Source of the DNA: Enoplolaimus lenunculus
Taxonomy: Eukaryota; Nematoda; Enoplea; Enoplida; Thoracostomopsidae
DNA length: 64,000 nt
Assembly: GCA_030248215.1 (NCBI GenBank)
Contig: JASANG010001452.1
Span: 62,001 to 126,000, forward strand
Direction of reading: 5' to 3'
Shown here: positions 34,501 to 44,075 of the stretch, one piece after another
Numbering within the stretch: position 1 is the stretch's first letter
Layout of the letters: the number at the start of each line of letters is the position of its first letter
Notes under the pieces: generated by a model
What the model was told of the DNA's origin: nothing
Databases searched by the model: none
What the model saw: only the letters and a program-made list of their open reading frames with translations
Made by a program: the position numbers and the translations under genes

Positions 34501-36000
34501 ATATTCTTGTTCGTAGCGTTCTTTGTTTTGAAACTTAGGCAATTGAGCGGTATATTCGTGTTGAGTCAACTGTTTAGTTTGAAACATATCAATGTTGTTA
34601 ATGTTTGCGTCATCTATACTTAGGCTTGACGGTATATTTAGTTCACGTTTAACTTTGGATTTCCGGTTATACTTCCGCGATTTTCGTTTTAGCGAACATC
34701 CGGATTTGAAAGCAGGTGTTATTATCGTTGGACTGACAGAAGTATCGGTTAGCATTACTTTAGTAATTTTTGAGTCATAACTAACACTTGAACTGTTAAA
34801 TTCAGCAGTTTTTGAGGGTCTATGCGAGTTTGCTAAGCTTACACTATCCGCAATATATGTCCGGGGCACCACAGGACAACTGGTGCATCTGAACATTTGA
34901 GTTTTCCCTGATTTATTACCTGAGTCCAGGCTTTCGAGACAGTTTGAACCTTCTTGACTAGTTGTATCAAGGGTAAATTTAACGTATGAAATTCTAAATT
35001 CAGCCAAACCCGAATAATTGCCATGTTCAATTGCTGACGTCAACTCTGATAGTGATGCTGCGCGTTGGCGTGCAGTGCAAGTATTCGCGATTGTTTTGCA
35101 ATTCGCTATCGTTGAGTTAAACGTGTCACAGCTGAAATTTTGCGTGCAACCCATTGGTTCTTGATAATTTTTTAAATTAAATTTTGAAAACGATGACGTC
35201 TTGCTAGTAATAGGGTGGCGATTTTGACTTGTGTAAGAACTGTCTTGCTTATGGTTAAAATTTTTCGTTTCAGACCACTCATGACAACAGCTTACGGCTT
35301 GTGACGATGACCCTTTGTTTGATTTACAACTACGGGTTTTACGCGATTGACCCGTAACATTTTTCACTTCAGTGTCATTAGCGGTTACTTTGCATTGAGT
35401 CAATGCAAATAATTCCGAATTTGATGCGTCGTGAACGATAATTGCAGGTACTGAAGCTGCTGTTGTTGTTGTTGTTGTTGTTGCTTTTGTTTTTGTTGAT
35501 CTTTCTGTAGAGCTGCCATACTTTTTGCGTCGAAAAATGTGGCTGCCCCCGACGTTCTTATTAAACTGGTTAGGAACTGGAGAGCTAGAAATTGTATCTT
35601 CTGCGATGTTTTCGTTTGATCGTCGCCGTGATAATTCAACTAGCGCACAATGAACGCACGGTTTGCCTTTAGTTTGTTGTTGAAATTCGAACAAAATTTC
35701 ATTCAATTCACTTGAAGTTTCGTCCGCGTCAATATCTGAGTTCAAATTTAAATTATTTCGGTTGAAATTTGTCGAAAAATTACTACTGCGAGTCGGTTTG
35801 TTACGTTTCGCTACGTATGATCGGGTTAAAACGTCGTTATTTGAATGCCGGCGCCGGCGTCTTAAAAACGCGTCTAAATGTTGCAACGGTTTGCCCAGTG
35901 TAAAATCCCATGATCTTGACCGGCCCCGGTTAGGATTTGGTACTGGCAGAGTGAGGGTATTTTCCGTTGTTACCGGTTGTTTATTACGCGATAATGACAT
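13485..36000 (-). CDS. Diacylglycerol kinase, zeta/iota type, 18 coding exons
   Basis: Diacylglycerol kinases phosphorylate diacylglycerol to phosphatidic acid at membranes and so damp C1-domain signalling. The exons, 5' to 3' on the minus strand, are 36000-33722, 31987-31885, 31304-31224, 31042-30968, 30202-30143, 29441-29346, 28771-28541, 27395-27208, 25558-25384, 24550-24477, 21476-21310, 20786-20395, 19478-19392, 19008-18925, 17736-17484, 16279-16025, 15465-14172 and 13557-13485. All junctions are AG/GT and all phases match, giving 1,988 residues. The order is two C1 domains (about 800-935), a basic KKKRRSKK stretch, the catalytic domain with GGDGTVGW and GTGNDLA, and the accessory domain with [12 protein letters not shown] and [12 protein letters not shown]. 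The match to vertebrate DGK zeta/iota is close along this core ([25 protein letters not shown]). The protein is much longer than DGK zeta (about 930-1,117) and lacks ankyrin repeats. Exon placement is by eye and no transcript was available. Confidence 0.88.
14172..15465 (-). CDS. DGK exon 17: WCFLD-domain end, then Cys/Lys-rich repeat region
   Basis: The exon opens in frame after WCFLD with [19 protein letters not shown] and LLIMDPALD, the counterpart of the SRFYRIDRAQEHLNYV...ILDPEL segment of DGK zeta. Vertebrate DGK zeta/iota continue into ankyrin repeats. Here comes a Ser/Thr-rich stretch, then from about 14910 to 14558 a region with some 26 cysteines in KCDKC / EKC-type units (protein residues about 1721-1836), then a Gln-rich stretch ([11 protein letters not shown]). 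The frame would meet TAA just after 14172, but ACG|GTAAGA is a strong donor and its phase 2 fits the last exon at 13557. Function of the Cys region is unknown; metal binding is only a possibility. Confidence 0.78.
15625..15680 (-). pseudogene. Duplicated copy of the DGK exon 17 acceptor (pseudo-exon)
   Basis: On the minus strand the segment GTTTACAGTTGTAG|ATGTGTCCAATACCCGGGTA copies the true exon 17 boundary, GTTTACAATTGCAG|ATGTCTCCAACAGCCGGGTA, about 190 bp upstream of it. Read in the same phase it gives VSNTRVVRA and then TAA (15625-15627). It keeps an AG, so it could act as a decoy or as an early-terminating alternative exon. Confidence 0.6.
16025..17736 (-). CDS. DGK exons 15-16: linker after the accessory domain
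   Basis: Exon 15 (17736-17484) begins [12 protein letters not shown], is Ser/Thr/Pro-rich, and ends [19 protein letters not shown]; this resembles the VSMHDYEALHYDKEQLKE stretch of DGK zeta. Exon 16 (16279-16025) starts [17 protein letters not shown] (compare the DSDLELCRAHIERLQ region). It then runs through a Thr/Pro-rich stretch to NWCFLD, matching KWCFLD in DGK zeta. Exon 15 ends in phase 1, and exon 16 starts with the two bases that complete an Ala codon. Confidence 0.82.
18487..18580. repeat. Decayed SINE copy
   Basis: This stretch matches the copy at 56453-56590 from GCTAGTTTGAAAA through CCATTTTTCAGCTGTTTAG and CTGACTGATCTTACTTAGA. The tRNA-like head is mostly lost. It lies in DGK intron 14. 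Confidence 0.5.
18925..21476 (-). CDS. DGK exons 11-14: accessory domain
   Basis: Exon 11 (21476-21310) completes RW and reads [18 protein letters not shown]. Exon 12 (20786-20395) reads [13 protein letters not shown], then [29 protein letters not shown] and [12 protein letters not shown]. Exon 13 (19478-19392) reads [15 protein letters not shown]. Exon 14 (19008-18925) reads [17 protein letters not shown]. All of these line up with the DAGK accessory domain of DGK zeta. Exon 12 holds an insert of about 35 Ser/Asn-rich residues after PWG, which is longer than in vertebrates. Several longer open frames over these exons are shadows or read into introns. Confidence 0.88.
20037..20232. mobile_element. 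hAT-like MITE (CAGTGCCGGAGCAG ends)
   Basis: The ends are CAGTGCCGGAGCAG and CTGCTCCGGCCCTG, inverted. The flanks GCAATTTA and GCAATTGA form an 8-bp duplication with one mismatch. A second copy is at 30425-30562 and a fragment at 57249-57312. It lies in DGK intron 12, and an open frame reading from exon 12 into it is not real coding. Confidence 0.7.
22161..24502. repeat. 90-bp tandem array, 26 units, containing the DGK exon 10 donor
   Basis: The unit is exactly 90 bp with very few indels or substitutions. It includes a perfect 18-bp palindrome, AATTACTAATTAGTAATT. On the minus strand it also holds GAAACTATTG...CTCGATAG|GTAATTCGC, which is the last 26 nt of DGK exon 10 plus its 5' splice site. 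The unit at the right end (24477-24502) is the real exon end; the other 25 lie in the following intron. A block of eight units (720 bp) is itself duplicated: 22261-22980 and 22981-23700 share the same rare variants. Non-coding apart from the exon overlap. Confidence 0.95.
24477..27395 (-). CDS. DGK exons 8-10: catalytic domain
   Basis: Exon 8 (27395-27208) reads [17 protein letters not shown] and LNPRQVFD. Exon 9 (25558-25384) reads [14 protein letters not shown] and [17 protein letters not shown], which include the glycine-rich ATP-binding GGDG motif. Exon 10 (24550-24477) is a 74-nt exon reading [12 protein letters not shown] and TIVTQLDR. It corresponds to the YTDEP...QLDR segment of DGK zeta, where the usual Tyr and Asp are Phe and Glu. 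Exon 10 ends AG|GTAATT in phase 2, and its last 26 nt are also part of the 90-bp array next to it. I chose donor GG|GTCAGA for exon 8 because it gives phase 2 and restores the reading GLEMFRK. Confidence 0.87.
26829..27033. mobile_element. Hairpin MITE, GAGTCAAATTGACTC family
   Basis: Almost the whole element is one long inverted repeat. The left arm runs ACTGTAAAAAATGGGGAG, GTCAAATTGACTC, TCTCGGAAAC and CACAAACTGAGTCAAATTTG, and the right arm is its inverse. TA dinucleotides stand at both ends. A second copy is at 41381-41592 (CTGCAAAAAATGGTGAGTC start). No coding capacity. It lies in DGK intron 8 (between exons 8 and 9). Confidence 0.8.
28541..31987 (-). CDS. DGK exons 2-7: two C1 domains and MARCKS-like basic region
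   Basis: Exon 2 (31987-31885) ends KYWS. Exon 3 (31304-31224) has [16 protein letters not shown]. Exon 4 (31042-30968) has [13 protein letters not shown] and exon 5 (30202-30143) TNFKCK; together these make C1 domain 1. Exon 6 (29441-29346) has [17 protein letters not shown] and exon 7 (28771-28541) has [15 protein letters not shown], which make C1 domain 2. Exon 7 then gives [10 protein letters not shown] and a basic tail, KKKRRSKK. In DGK zeta the matching basic stretch is a MARCKS-like nuclear localisation and PKC-phosphorylated region. Lengths of 81, 75, 60, 96 and 231 nt keep all internal joins in phase 0. Confidence 0.88.
31600..31670 (-). repeat. tRNA-like sequence (possible SINE head)
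   Basis: The minus strand has GAGTTCGAATCC, a good pol III B-box, with a weaker A-box-like GAGCACTGGTGACG 35 bp before it. I see no full cloverleaf, so this is a tRNA-derived relic and not a working tRNA. Confidence 0.35.
33722..36000 (-). CDS. DGK exon 1: long low-complexity N-terminal extension
   Basis: The first in-frame ATG is at 36000, and an in-frame stop lies about ten codons further upstream, so translation very likely starts here. An AG at 36018-36019 could be a 3' splice site for a 5' UTR exon. The exon encodes 759 full codons. They are rich in Ser, Thr, Asn and Arg, with a basic run ([11 protein letters not shown]), several CxxC-like pairs and, at about residues 600-680, a Thr/Ser tract made from ACN triplets. 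No known domain is visible. The end, RKRAAITWL, resembles the HRKAIT stretch just before the first C1 domain of DGK zeta. The donor is AAG|GTGAAT in phase 2, which matches exon 2. Confidence 0.75.
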
Positions 36001-36746
36001 AGCTAGGTTAGTTTGCACTAAAATTTTTATTCAAATTTCTCTTTCTTTGCAGAAAGGAACATATTTTGATTAAATATCCTGTGTTGTAGACGGCAGATCG
36101 AAAAGAATATATTTTTATATGTTAAAACGACAAAAATAAAGAAACTTGTTACATTTTTGACTCATTCACATATTATATAAAAGGTGTTTAAAAGCTATGA
36201 CTCTATAAAGTTTACTACAAGCACCTAGTATCTTGACCAATATATAACACCTTACATTTAACACATATATGCAAATCGAAACTGTACGAAGCATTACTGG
36301 TATTCAAATTTGATTGACCGTATTTTTGGTTGCGTTCAAAATTTAAATTCAAAGTTAATTGGCCATAACCTTTGGACCGGATGCTATAAAAATCCTAAAA
36401 ACCGTATCTTAGGGTTCAGGTGTTAAAAATAAATATGTTTTGCTTTCCTACTATGCTGATCTATGCACCCAGTTAGCAAAAGTGGATGGCAATATTCCGT
36501 ATGTAACAAGCAAACCGAACTATTTTCTGGATTAAAATAAAAGTTTAATTATTCTTCAATGACCAGAGTTCAACATCTAAACCGACTCTTTGCAAAGGGG
36601 GCTCAGGTTGAGCATTGTCCCCAATGACGGACAAAAAACTTTGTTAAAACTCTTAATGTTGGCTATATTTATACAACCCTTTCATACTTAGAGTATACGC
36701 TGAACAACTGAACTGCAAATTGTACACGCAAAATAATGCACAATGA

Positions 36747-37085
36747 CTGGGTTTCCTAAACCCAACTTAAGTACAACTGCTAAGCAATTACTTAACCATT
36801 TTGTCGTCTTAAAAGCTTACTTAAGTAAATACTTAACTCGATGATTAAATTTGATATATTACAGATTAACAGTTCAGGCACACTAGCCTTGGCGTAATTA
36901 AAATTGTAGACTCACTGTGACTCCTTAATATGAAGCAAAACTATTACTCTTTCCTTACAACAATGACTAACAGTTGGCATTTATTTGTTTTTGGTCGAAA
37001 ATGTAAGTATTCATCAAGTCAGCAACTTCAGTAATTACTTAAGTATAACTCAAGTACAAACTTAAGTAAGGTTTCAGAAACCCAG
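36747..37085. mobile_element. MITE with CTGGGTTTC...GAAACCCAG ends
   Basis: The ends CTGGGTTTCCTAAACCCAAC and GGTTTCAGAAACCCAG are inverted relative to each other. Just inside lie inverted ACTTAAGTA motifs at both sides. About 340 bp, with no coding frame. A lone end of the same kind is at 54660-54680. The target duplication is unclear. Confidence 0.6.
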
Positions 37086-37177
37086 CCAATGTGTTATGCA
37101 TAACTATAGCCCGAATATTCAGTACAGTATCTTCACAAAACATGAGAAACCCTCGGTTTGTAGCATCAACCTCTTAT

Positions 37178-37245
37178 AGCTGCGTGGTAATTGTAAACGC
37201 CTCCCGCCCGAGTGATTATAGTTCGAATCTTAGCTTAAAACGTTC
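37178..37245 (+). repeat. tRNA-like sequence (possible SINE head)
   Basis: An A-box-like TAGCTGCGTGGTAATTG is followed at the usual distance by a B-box-like TAGTTCGAATCTT. The arms do not form a convincing cloverleaf, so a SINE head or a tRNA relic is more likely than a tRNA gene. Confidence 0.4.
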
Positions 37246-40200
37246 TAACAGTTGAAATCGAGAACATTCATGTGAGAAAGGGTTTAACATTAACTCCCTG
37301 CTCAAACCAGAACCCAAACTGTCCCATTTCTTTATGTTTAATCTATGATTTCAAATTTTGAATAAAATGCGGATACGGATACCGTGTCTCCAAGGGAGGC
37401 ACTACACTTTTTGACAATTTTAATGCCATACGACATCGTCCAGATGTGTTCCGCACGGACCATTGGGGCATCGGCTCGTTTGTTAAAGTTCACTTGTTTA
37501 AAAGGCTAAACGTGACGAACTCTGATAGATGCTTCCTGTTCTGCCAAGAACACCGTTTTCAATTATGTTTAAACACACAAATAAAGTTCAGAATGGAACC
37601 ATGTGTGAATTTCATATAATTTTTAAGCAAACTCAAAACTTTTCTTGAAGGGCCACATATTTTAACACATAAGACTGAGCTTGCATTGGCTGACGGTCAG
37701 CTCGGCATGTAGCAAACAATTATATTTTAAAATTAAAAGCTTATTTGTACAAAATTCTTAATATTCACGCCTTTATTTTCGATGTCACAATATTAAGGAT
37801 AGCGTTTAATTAGAATTGTTGGTTTATAAAAATAGTGGTAATAATAACAACTCACGCAGCGATGTCGAGATATATTGTTGTTAGTCCAAGAGTGATCCAG
37901 AAATTTCTGATCGGCGAAGGCGGACTGGCAAATGTTATGAAACGCAATTTTTACTGTATAAGGGACCTTATCATTTTATCACCAAAAATTTTCTGAGGGG
38001 AAAAATTGAAACTGATCTATTATTTTATGTTTAAGTCGGCATTTTCTATAAGTTTTGAAACTTTGACTTAACTCAGTGAAAAAAACGTTTTTCTGACTTA
38101 AATCTAAACTTCACTGTAACTAAAAATTTCAAATTTATAAGTCTCACGCATTTGTAAGCCTAGCTTGTATACTCTTAAGCTTTAACAGCTGGAATACAGC
38201 AGTAATCGGTTTATAAATCCAAACGCAATAAGAACTGAAATTATACATTAACACCAGTCTGACGCTGCAATTACGATACTGTGTTAAACTGTCAAAAACA
38301 CTTTGAATTGAACTAATCCCGCTTAAAATATTCTATGACCAAACAAAGTTTATTGTAGGGGCCTGCGCACAAAGCCAAATAGCAAACCTAAGCCTAAACC
38401 TAAGCCTAAGCCTAAAGACTAATGCTAAGTTTGATCGTAAGCTTTCCAGTCTCTAAGTCTTTCTTCCTCCAGGTTTCCAGTGGGCATGCCCTATAGCTAA
38501 TGCGGGCCCATGACCTATCATCAACTTATATTACATGTGTTATATACTATTGAAAATATTTAGGCACACGAGTATCGTATGAATTTGACTTTCTGAATTT
38601 GGCATGTTTTCGTTCAAAAAATATATATCAAACGCGCACATTTGCAGGTTCACATTTCGGATTAGAGAGTAAGGATGAGCAACGAAACAGCCGTCACTAC
38701 TCAAGGCATTATATACCGCAAAATTTTGACTCGTACGACAAAACGTTCAGTCTCGCCTAGCAGAATTTTCTGCCCACATTTAAAGTTAATATGAGTTCTA
38801 ATTTCGGAATTAAAATCATCTTTTAAAAATTGTGGACATCGAGAATAGCGAATGGAGAAAACTTAATATTTTATCCAGTTTAAGGTCAATTCTAAAGCGT
38901 ATAAAAGTGCCTATTTTATAATAACGCCTGTAATTTCGCGGTTTATAGTGTATCCAGTATATATATTGTCTGATATGTTAACTTGGCCACGGATCTGGCA
39001 AAATATCAAGCTATTAAAATGGTTATCTGCACGCTTTTAACTATACGAAACACCATGAATTGACACATAAACATTATTGCTTACGTGAATTCACATTTAT
39101 TAATGCCTCAAAACACCGAGTCTGCGTTTTACAGCAGCCGAATAAAAGAATTATGCAGGGCTTCAACTACGAGGGGAGACAATTCATCCCTTGGCAGAAA
39201 CATGTATGGACAGCGCCAAAAGAACGACACGTTACGGGAATTTTTCCTCGACCTGTACTTGTATCCTCTACGATTCAAAAAGCTCAGGCCGTAGCGAAGG
39301 GGGGCCAGGGGGCTCAGCCTCCGTGAAAAAATTTTGCCCCCTCTCCATAGAAAAATTTCAACCTTGCTTGCAAAGCATTAAAAACTCTTCAAAGCCCCTC
39401 CTAAAAAATTTTTAGCTCCCCCGCTTAGCAAGGTGAGCTGGCTACGGGCCTGAAAAAGCTACGTGCCTAAATTTATAGCTTTCTAAACACAGGAGCTCGA
39501 AATCGAAAACCTATAGCGTGTGTTGGATTAATGGAAACATTGCGTGTGAACTGTGCACAATTTTTATCCCTTAGGCATTTTTCTATACGGGTCGCCTCGA
39601 AAATATTCACTGACTTCAAAGAAGTCCTGGCTTTTAATAAACACAAATAGGTTGCAGCGTGAGAACACAACAAAAATTGTTTCATTTAAAGCGACGAAAA
39701 CAACATAAAGCAGCATTTTTGTAATTGTGTTGGAGGCTAGTAGGTTGTTTAACCAGAACAATAAAGTCTTGTTCGAAATATATTTTCTTTAATAAAATAT
39801 GGCTGAAACACCTTGCGGATATAGCCATTTCCTTTCACAGTGTATATTTTAAGAAACACATAAGCTTTAAAGTAATGCTATTTACAGTACAAAACCTTAC
39901 ATACACAGATCCAGTCGTATCCAAAAATGGATAACACATTTGTTTATCCTGAAGATTATGTCGACTGGCTAATTTTGACGTAAGTTTTTTAATTATTCTG
40001 TTATATACACACACATATATATTTAGAGGAGGTCCCCATAGTCCGTAACTCTAATAAAAGTCCGTAAGCGTATAGAGTCCCTAATCCCTGAGAGTCCATA
40101 AATGACAATTATTTCTAATTGTACTTCATAAAGCACTACAGGACCAAATATAATTGACTTCGAAATTTTAACGCATACTTAAGTTTTGAAAGTACATTTT

Positions 40201-40524
40201 TAAAAGTGTAACTTTACATCATCGCTCAACCTGTTGATACAAGACAAATATAAACGTTTTACATGTTTCAATTCGAAGTGTTAGTTTTGCGGCAGTCCAG
40301 CCGGGGTAAATTGACGTAGCAGCAAATCAATACATGACAGAAGTTTACCATAAACTTTCTCTTGAAATAAAGCATACCAAATATATATTTCTAGTTTTAT
40401 GTTTTGAATTTTATTGAAAACGAAAAATTCTCATGGTTGTTATGCAACTTATTTTCATGCTGTTTTATCAATTTCCATCTGATAATTATGGAACCATCAC
40501 AAGTAAAATAAATAGGTTTCTTGG

Positions 40525-40870
40525 GGGTGCTAAAATTTTTGTAGGAAGGCGGAGCCCCCTGCGCACAAAATAAATTGTCTTAAAATTTCAAGACTCATAC
40601 TTTTTTAAATTTTCAAGACAAATGTCTTGTATTTCAGACAATAATAGCCTTAAACAGCTCCGGAATTCGTTTCTTAAATGGCTAAAATATAAATGTATTA
40701 TATTCAAGAATTGCTACTGCCAATTAATAAGACCCAAATTTCTTTCTTTCAAGAAATAGTTGGAGCCTGCATCAAGACGTAATTGTCTTAAATATTAGAC
40801 AATATTTCTTGAATACAAGATGATTTATTATGTGTGCCTCTCCCCCCCTCTTTGGCTACGGACCCGTTAA
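40525..40870. mobile_element. Family A MITE split by a second element (40560-40838)
   Basis: The left part (GGGGGTGCTAAAATTTTTG...GGCGGAGCCCCCT) and the right part (CCCCCCTCTTTGGCTACGG) are two halves of one family-A copy. Between them is an AT-rich insert whose ends GCGCACAAAATAAATTGTCT and its rough inverse at 40815-40838 form terminal repeats, with repeated TTGTCTTGAA-like motifs. Nested insertion dates the AT-rich element as younger. Confidence 0.65.
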
Positions 40871-41380
40871 AACACCCAGGGCCGTGCATAGGGTTGATAC
40901 GGGCACTGCCTGAAAACTAAACTGGGCCTTTTATAGATTAAAGTAAGTTGGTTTTAAACTATATACTGTCTTTGACTAGAATTACATACACAGCTTACAC
41001 TCCGGGCCCCCTCCCAAAGCGAGGTTTGAAGGGCGCTAAGTTCGGCATCGGTAAACACCAACCCTCAAATAAACTAGTGACTGCAAGTCATAAACCTTTT
41101 ACAACAAAAATGTTGTCTCGAACTGAAGTATGAATATGAAATTCGTTGCTATGCAATTTTGATATAATTATGATTCGCAGTAAAACACACCACAGAAATC
41201 AATAATGCGCTAATTTTATACATAAAAATAAACTGACATTTTATACATGAATGCTTGAATGAACAAACCAAATTATGAGATCAGAACTCAGAAACGTGCG
41301 TGAAGCGATTCTTAAAAGTTGGGGTTTCTTTGCTGTTAAAATCTGTACCTGCCCTAGTCGATCAGAATCTAAAACTGTAT

Positions 41381-41592
41381 TACGCTGCAAAAAATGGTGA
41401 GTCAAATTGACTCTGTCCGAAATAGGCTCTACGGGACTACACAAACTGAGTCAAATTCGACTCCGCCAGAGTCAAACGTGCAACTCAGTGAGAAGAATTT
41501 GACTCTGTCCGAATCAAATTTGACTCAGTTTGTGTAGTCCCGTAGAGCCTATTTCGGAGAGAGTCAAATTGACTCACTATTTTTGCAGTGTA
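41381..41592. mobile_element. Hairpin MITE, GAGTCAAATTGACTC family, second copy
   Basis: This is an inverted repeat of about 90 bp per arm with the same motifs as the copy at 26829 (GAGTCAAATTGACTC, CACAAACTGAGTCAAATT). It is bounded by TACGCTGCAAAAA and TTTTTGCAGTGTA, with TA at both ends. The two arms match each other better than they match the other copy, as expected for a foldback element. Confidence 0.8.
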
Positions 41593-42390
41593 GGATTGGA
41601 AACGTGTCACTACAGATGACACGTAAACTCTTAGAACCATTACCTGTGGCTCTGTTTACATCGTGAACAAAAGCTATAAAAAATAAACTCGAACGTTGCA
41701 AACTATAAAACAAAACTACGGCAATAAAAGAAAAAACAGGCAAAACACAGCCTCGATTCGTAGACGCTCGGACAAATTATGTTACATTCATTAAACAGCT
41801 GAAAGGTTGCTCTTAATTCTGATCGAGTATGATGTCTTAATAACAAGTATGCTGCAAGCAACAGCGGTCGGGTCTTTTTGCACAAATTATATACCGTTCG
41901 ACGCAGCTTGCAGAGCTGAGGTGCATAATGTTAATTTTTCCGCATCCAAACGATTGATTAACGAAATATGGTCAACTCACCGTTTTGGCGCCGTCCCAAA
42001 TCGTTGGCAGCACGCCAAAGCAGTTTTCTGACCATAATTCTTTATTCAATAGTCCTCAGAACCTTAAAAATCGAATTTTTCAAAAATTCTAATTTGAGCG
42101 TGAAATGATCAGAACTGGTCATAAGAAGCTCAAAGTGCAAAAATTATCAAAAACCAGCCATTTTTGGGCAAACGCCGGCTGGTGCGGAGATAACCAAACA
42201 AAAGGACCCCACTGGTCAACCCCATGAACCACTCACTATACGTTACAAACCTATAAAATTTCGACTCGTGGCCCGTTGGCATTAGAGAACGCAACTTAAA
42301 AAAGGCTTTCATAACATCAAAGTATATTAGCTCAATCTGTGTTAAATCCAATTACTAATTGGTCGAGGCCAATTTGCCAGTTTGAGTAAT

Positions 42391-42970
42391 GCAGGATTCA
42401 CGTTATAACCGGGACAGGCGGAACACGGTTTGTCTCATGTTGATTCGACGTCAAAGTAAAAATTCGAGCCCTCATATCGGGTGAACAGACAAAACTCTAA
42501 TGTCATATGACATTTACTTACAAACCATCGCTGTCAGAAGACCAATGTGTACAAGAGTCGGCAGCTCACGTGATACTATTTATGCGAATATCATATGATA
42601 TTCCAAAATTACAACCTGTATCATGATATTCAGCGGGACAGTGTAATCTTCGGGTGCTAATAAATTGATGGAAAGTCGGACGGCAGAGGCACACATGTGC
42701 GTAAAATTCCAAATACACGTCTGCAAATCCATTTTCCACACAAAATCGATTAGAAAAACACTGTCATATTTCAAAAATTAAAATTTCAAATTCTAGTATC
42801 ATATGATATTCAACAGGACAATTGGGGAATGTTACCTCAAGTATGCAGGATGATAGCAGAGAAAAACGACTTTTTGAATATGATATCGGGTCTATTAGCA
42901 GACAAAATGTAATCCAGAGGCCAGGGACAAAACGTGTACTAAGCAGCCCCGGTTATAACGTGAACCCCGC
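42391..42970. mobile_element. MITE with GGGTTCACGTTATAAC ends (~580 bp)
   Basis: The left end GCAGGATTCACGTTATAACC and the right end GGTTATAACGTGAACCCCGC are inverted. The interior has several ATCATATGATATT-type palindromes. A related copy spans 56316-57081, a lone end lies at 49151-49174, and internal pieces lie around 48000-48480. No transposase frame is seen. Confidence 0.7.
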
Positions 42971-43817
42971 GTAAATAGCAGTTTCATGTTCCACCTATTA
43001 TTCCCCAGCTGGCTTTGCTCAAAAACGATTCGATTTCAAAACATTTTGTCAATTTTAGCTTCTGACGACCTCTGCCAGTTATTTTAGACTTGAATTTCAG
43101 TTTTTATATAAAATCAATGTTTAAGGTTCCGTGGTTCGGCCCATGAGACCAATTTTTTGTCGAAAAGTTAAACAGATTACACACCATTCGACGTAGGCAG
43201 CTGCGGATTTGAGTCAATTTGTGTTCAACGTTTCGCGAATCACACGTCTGTGTAATGCATTATTGTCAAATAACTGATTTGGCGTAATCCGAAACTGCTT
43301 AAAACTCGTCGTCAAATCAATTGCTTGATCATAACTCGTTAACCACAATCGTTTGATTGCAGAATGTTTATTGTTATTCGACTCAACTACGTATGCAAGC
43401 TACATCGAATGGTTATAATTTGTCTCATTTTCTAACAGATCATTTTTTGGATCCCGAGAGGATTTGGAACACTTAAAAATCGAATTTTTCAAAAAGGCTT
43501 GAATAGTATTTAGGCCTACGGTACACTGAACGCTTAATCGTAATACAACACTATGGGCGGATTTATGGAATCCAGGTATCGGACTTACATTAACGGACCC
43601 GGACAACGTATATTAGTTTACATTGAGTGGACAAAAAATGTTCGGTCGATTCTGTTTCGACCCTAGGTTGCCTAGAGATTGGTTTTTACGCATTTGCCCT
43701 AAAACAGATTCGTAAAAGGTTGCCGGTAAAATCGAAACAAAGTATTTCTCATCAATATGAAAGATAAACGCTTAAAGCACAGCAATGATATATGCGTCGT
43801 AAGCCAATCTAGTATTC

Positions 43818-44075
43818 AGGCCAATTATTAATTGGCCTAGGCCAATCTGCTAAATCTAAGCAAGTTGCTGTTTGGCCTAGGCCAAAAAGCAATTGTGAGC
43901 TGTTGTAGCCAAACAACAGTGACGTAAAATTAACGCTGATTGGTTAGCGGCACTGCGCCTGACCAAATATTGAAACCTGATTGGTATATAAGTTCAATAG
44001 TAGTTTAGCTTAGGCCAAAGTGCTATTGATTCAAATGGCAAATTGGCCTAGGTCAATTAGTCATTGGCCGGAATA
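43818..44075. mobile_element. Foldback element with TTGGCCTAGGCCAA motifs
   Basis: The ends GGCCAATTATTAATTGGCCT and, inverted, GGCCAATGACTAATTGACCT carry the palindrome TTGGCCTAGGCCAA inside both arms. The centre has a TATA-like GGTATATAAG and ATTGG boxes. No coding capacity. Superfamily not identified. Confidence 0.55.
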
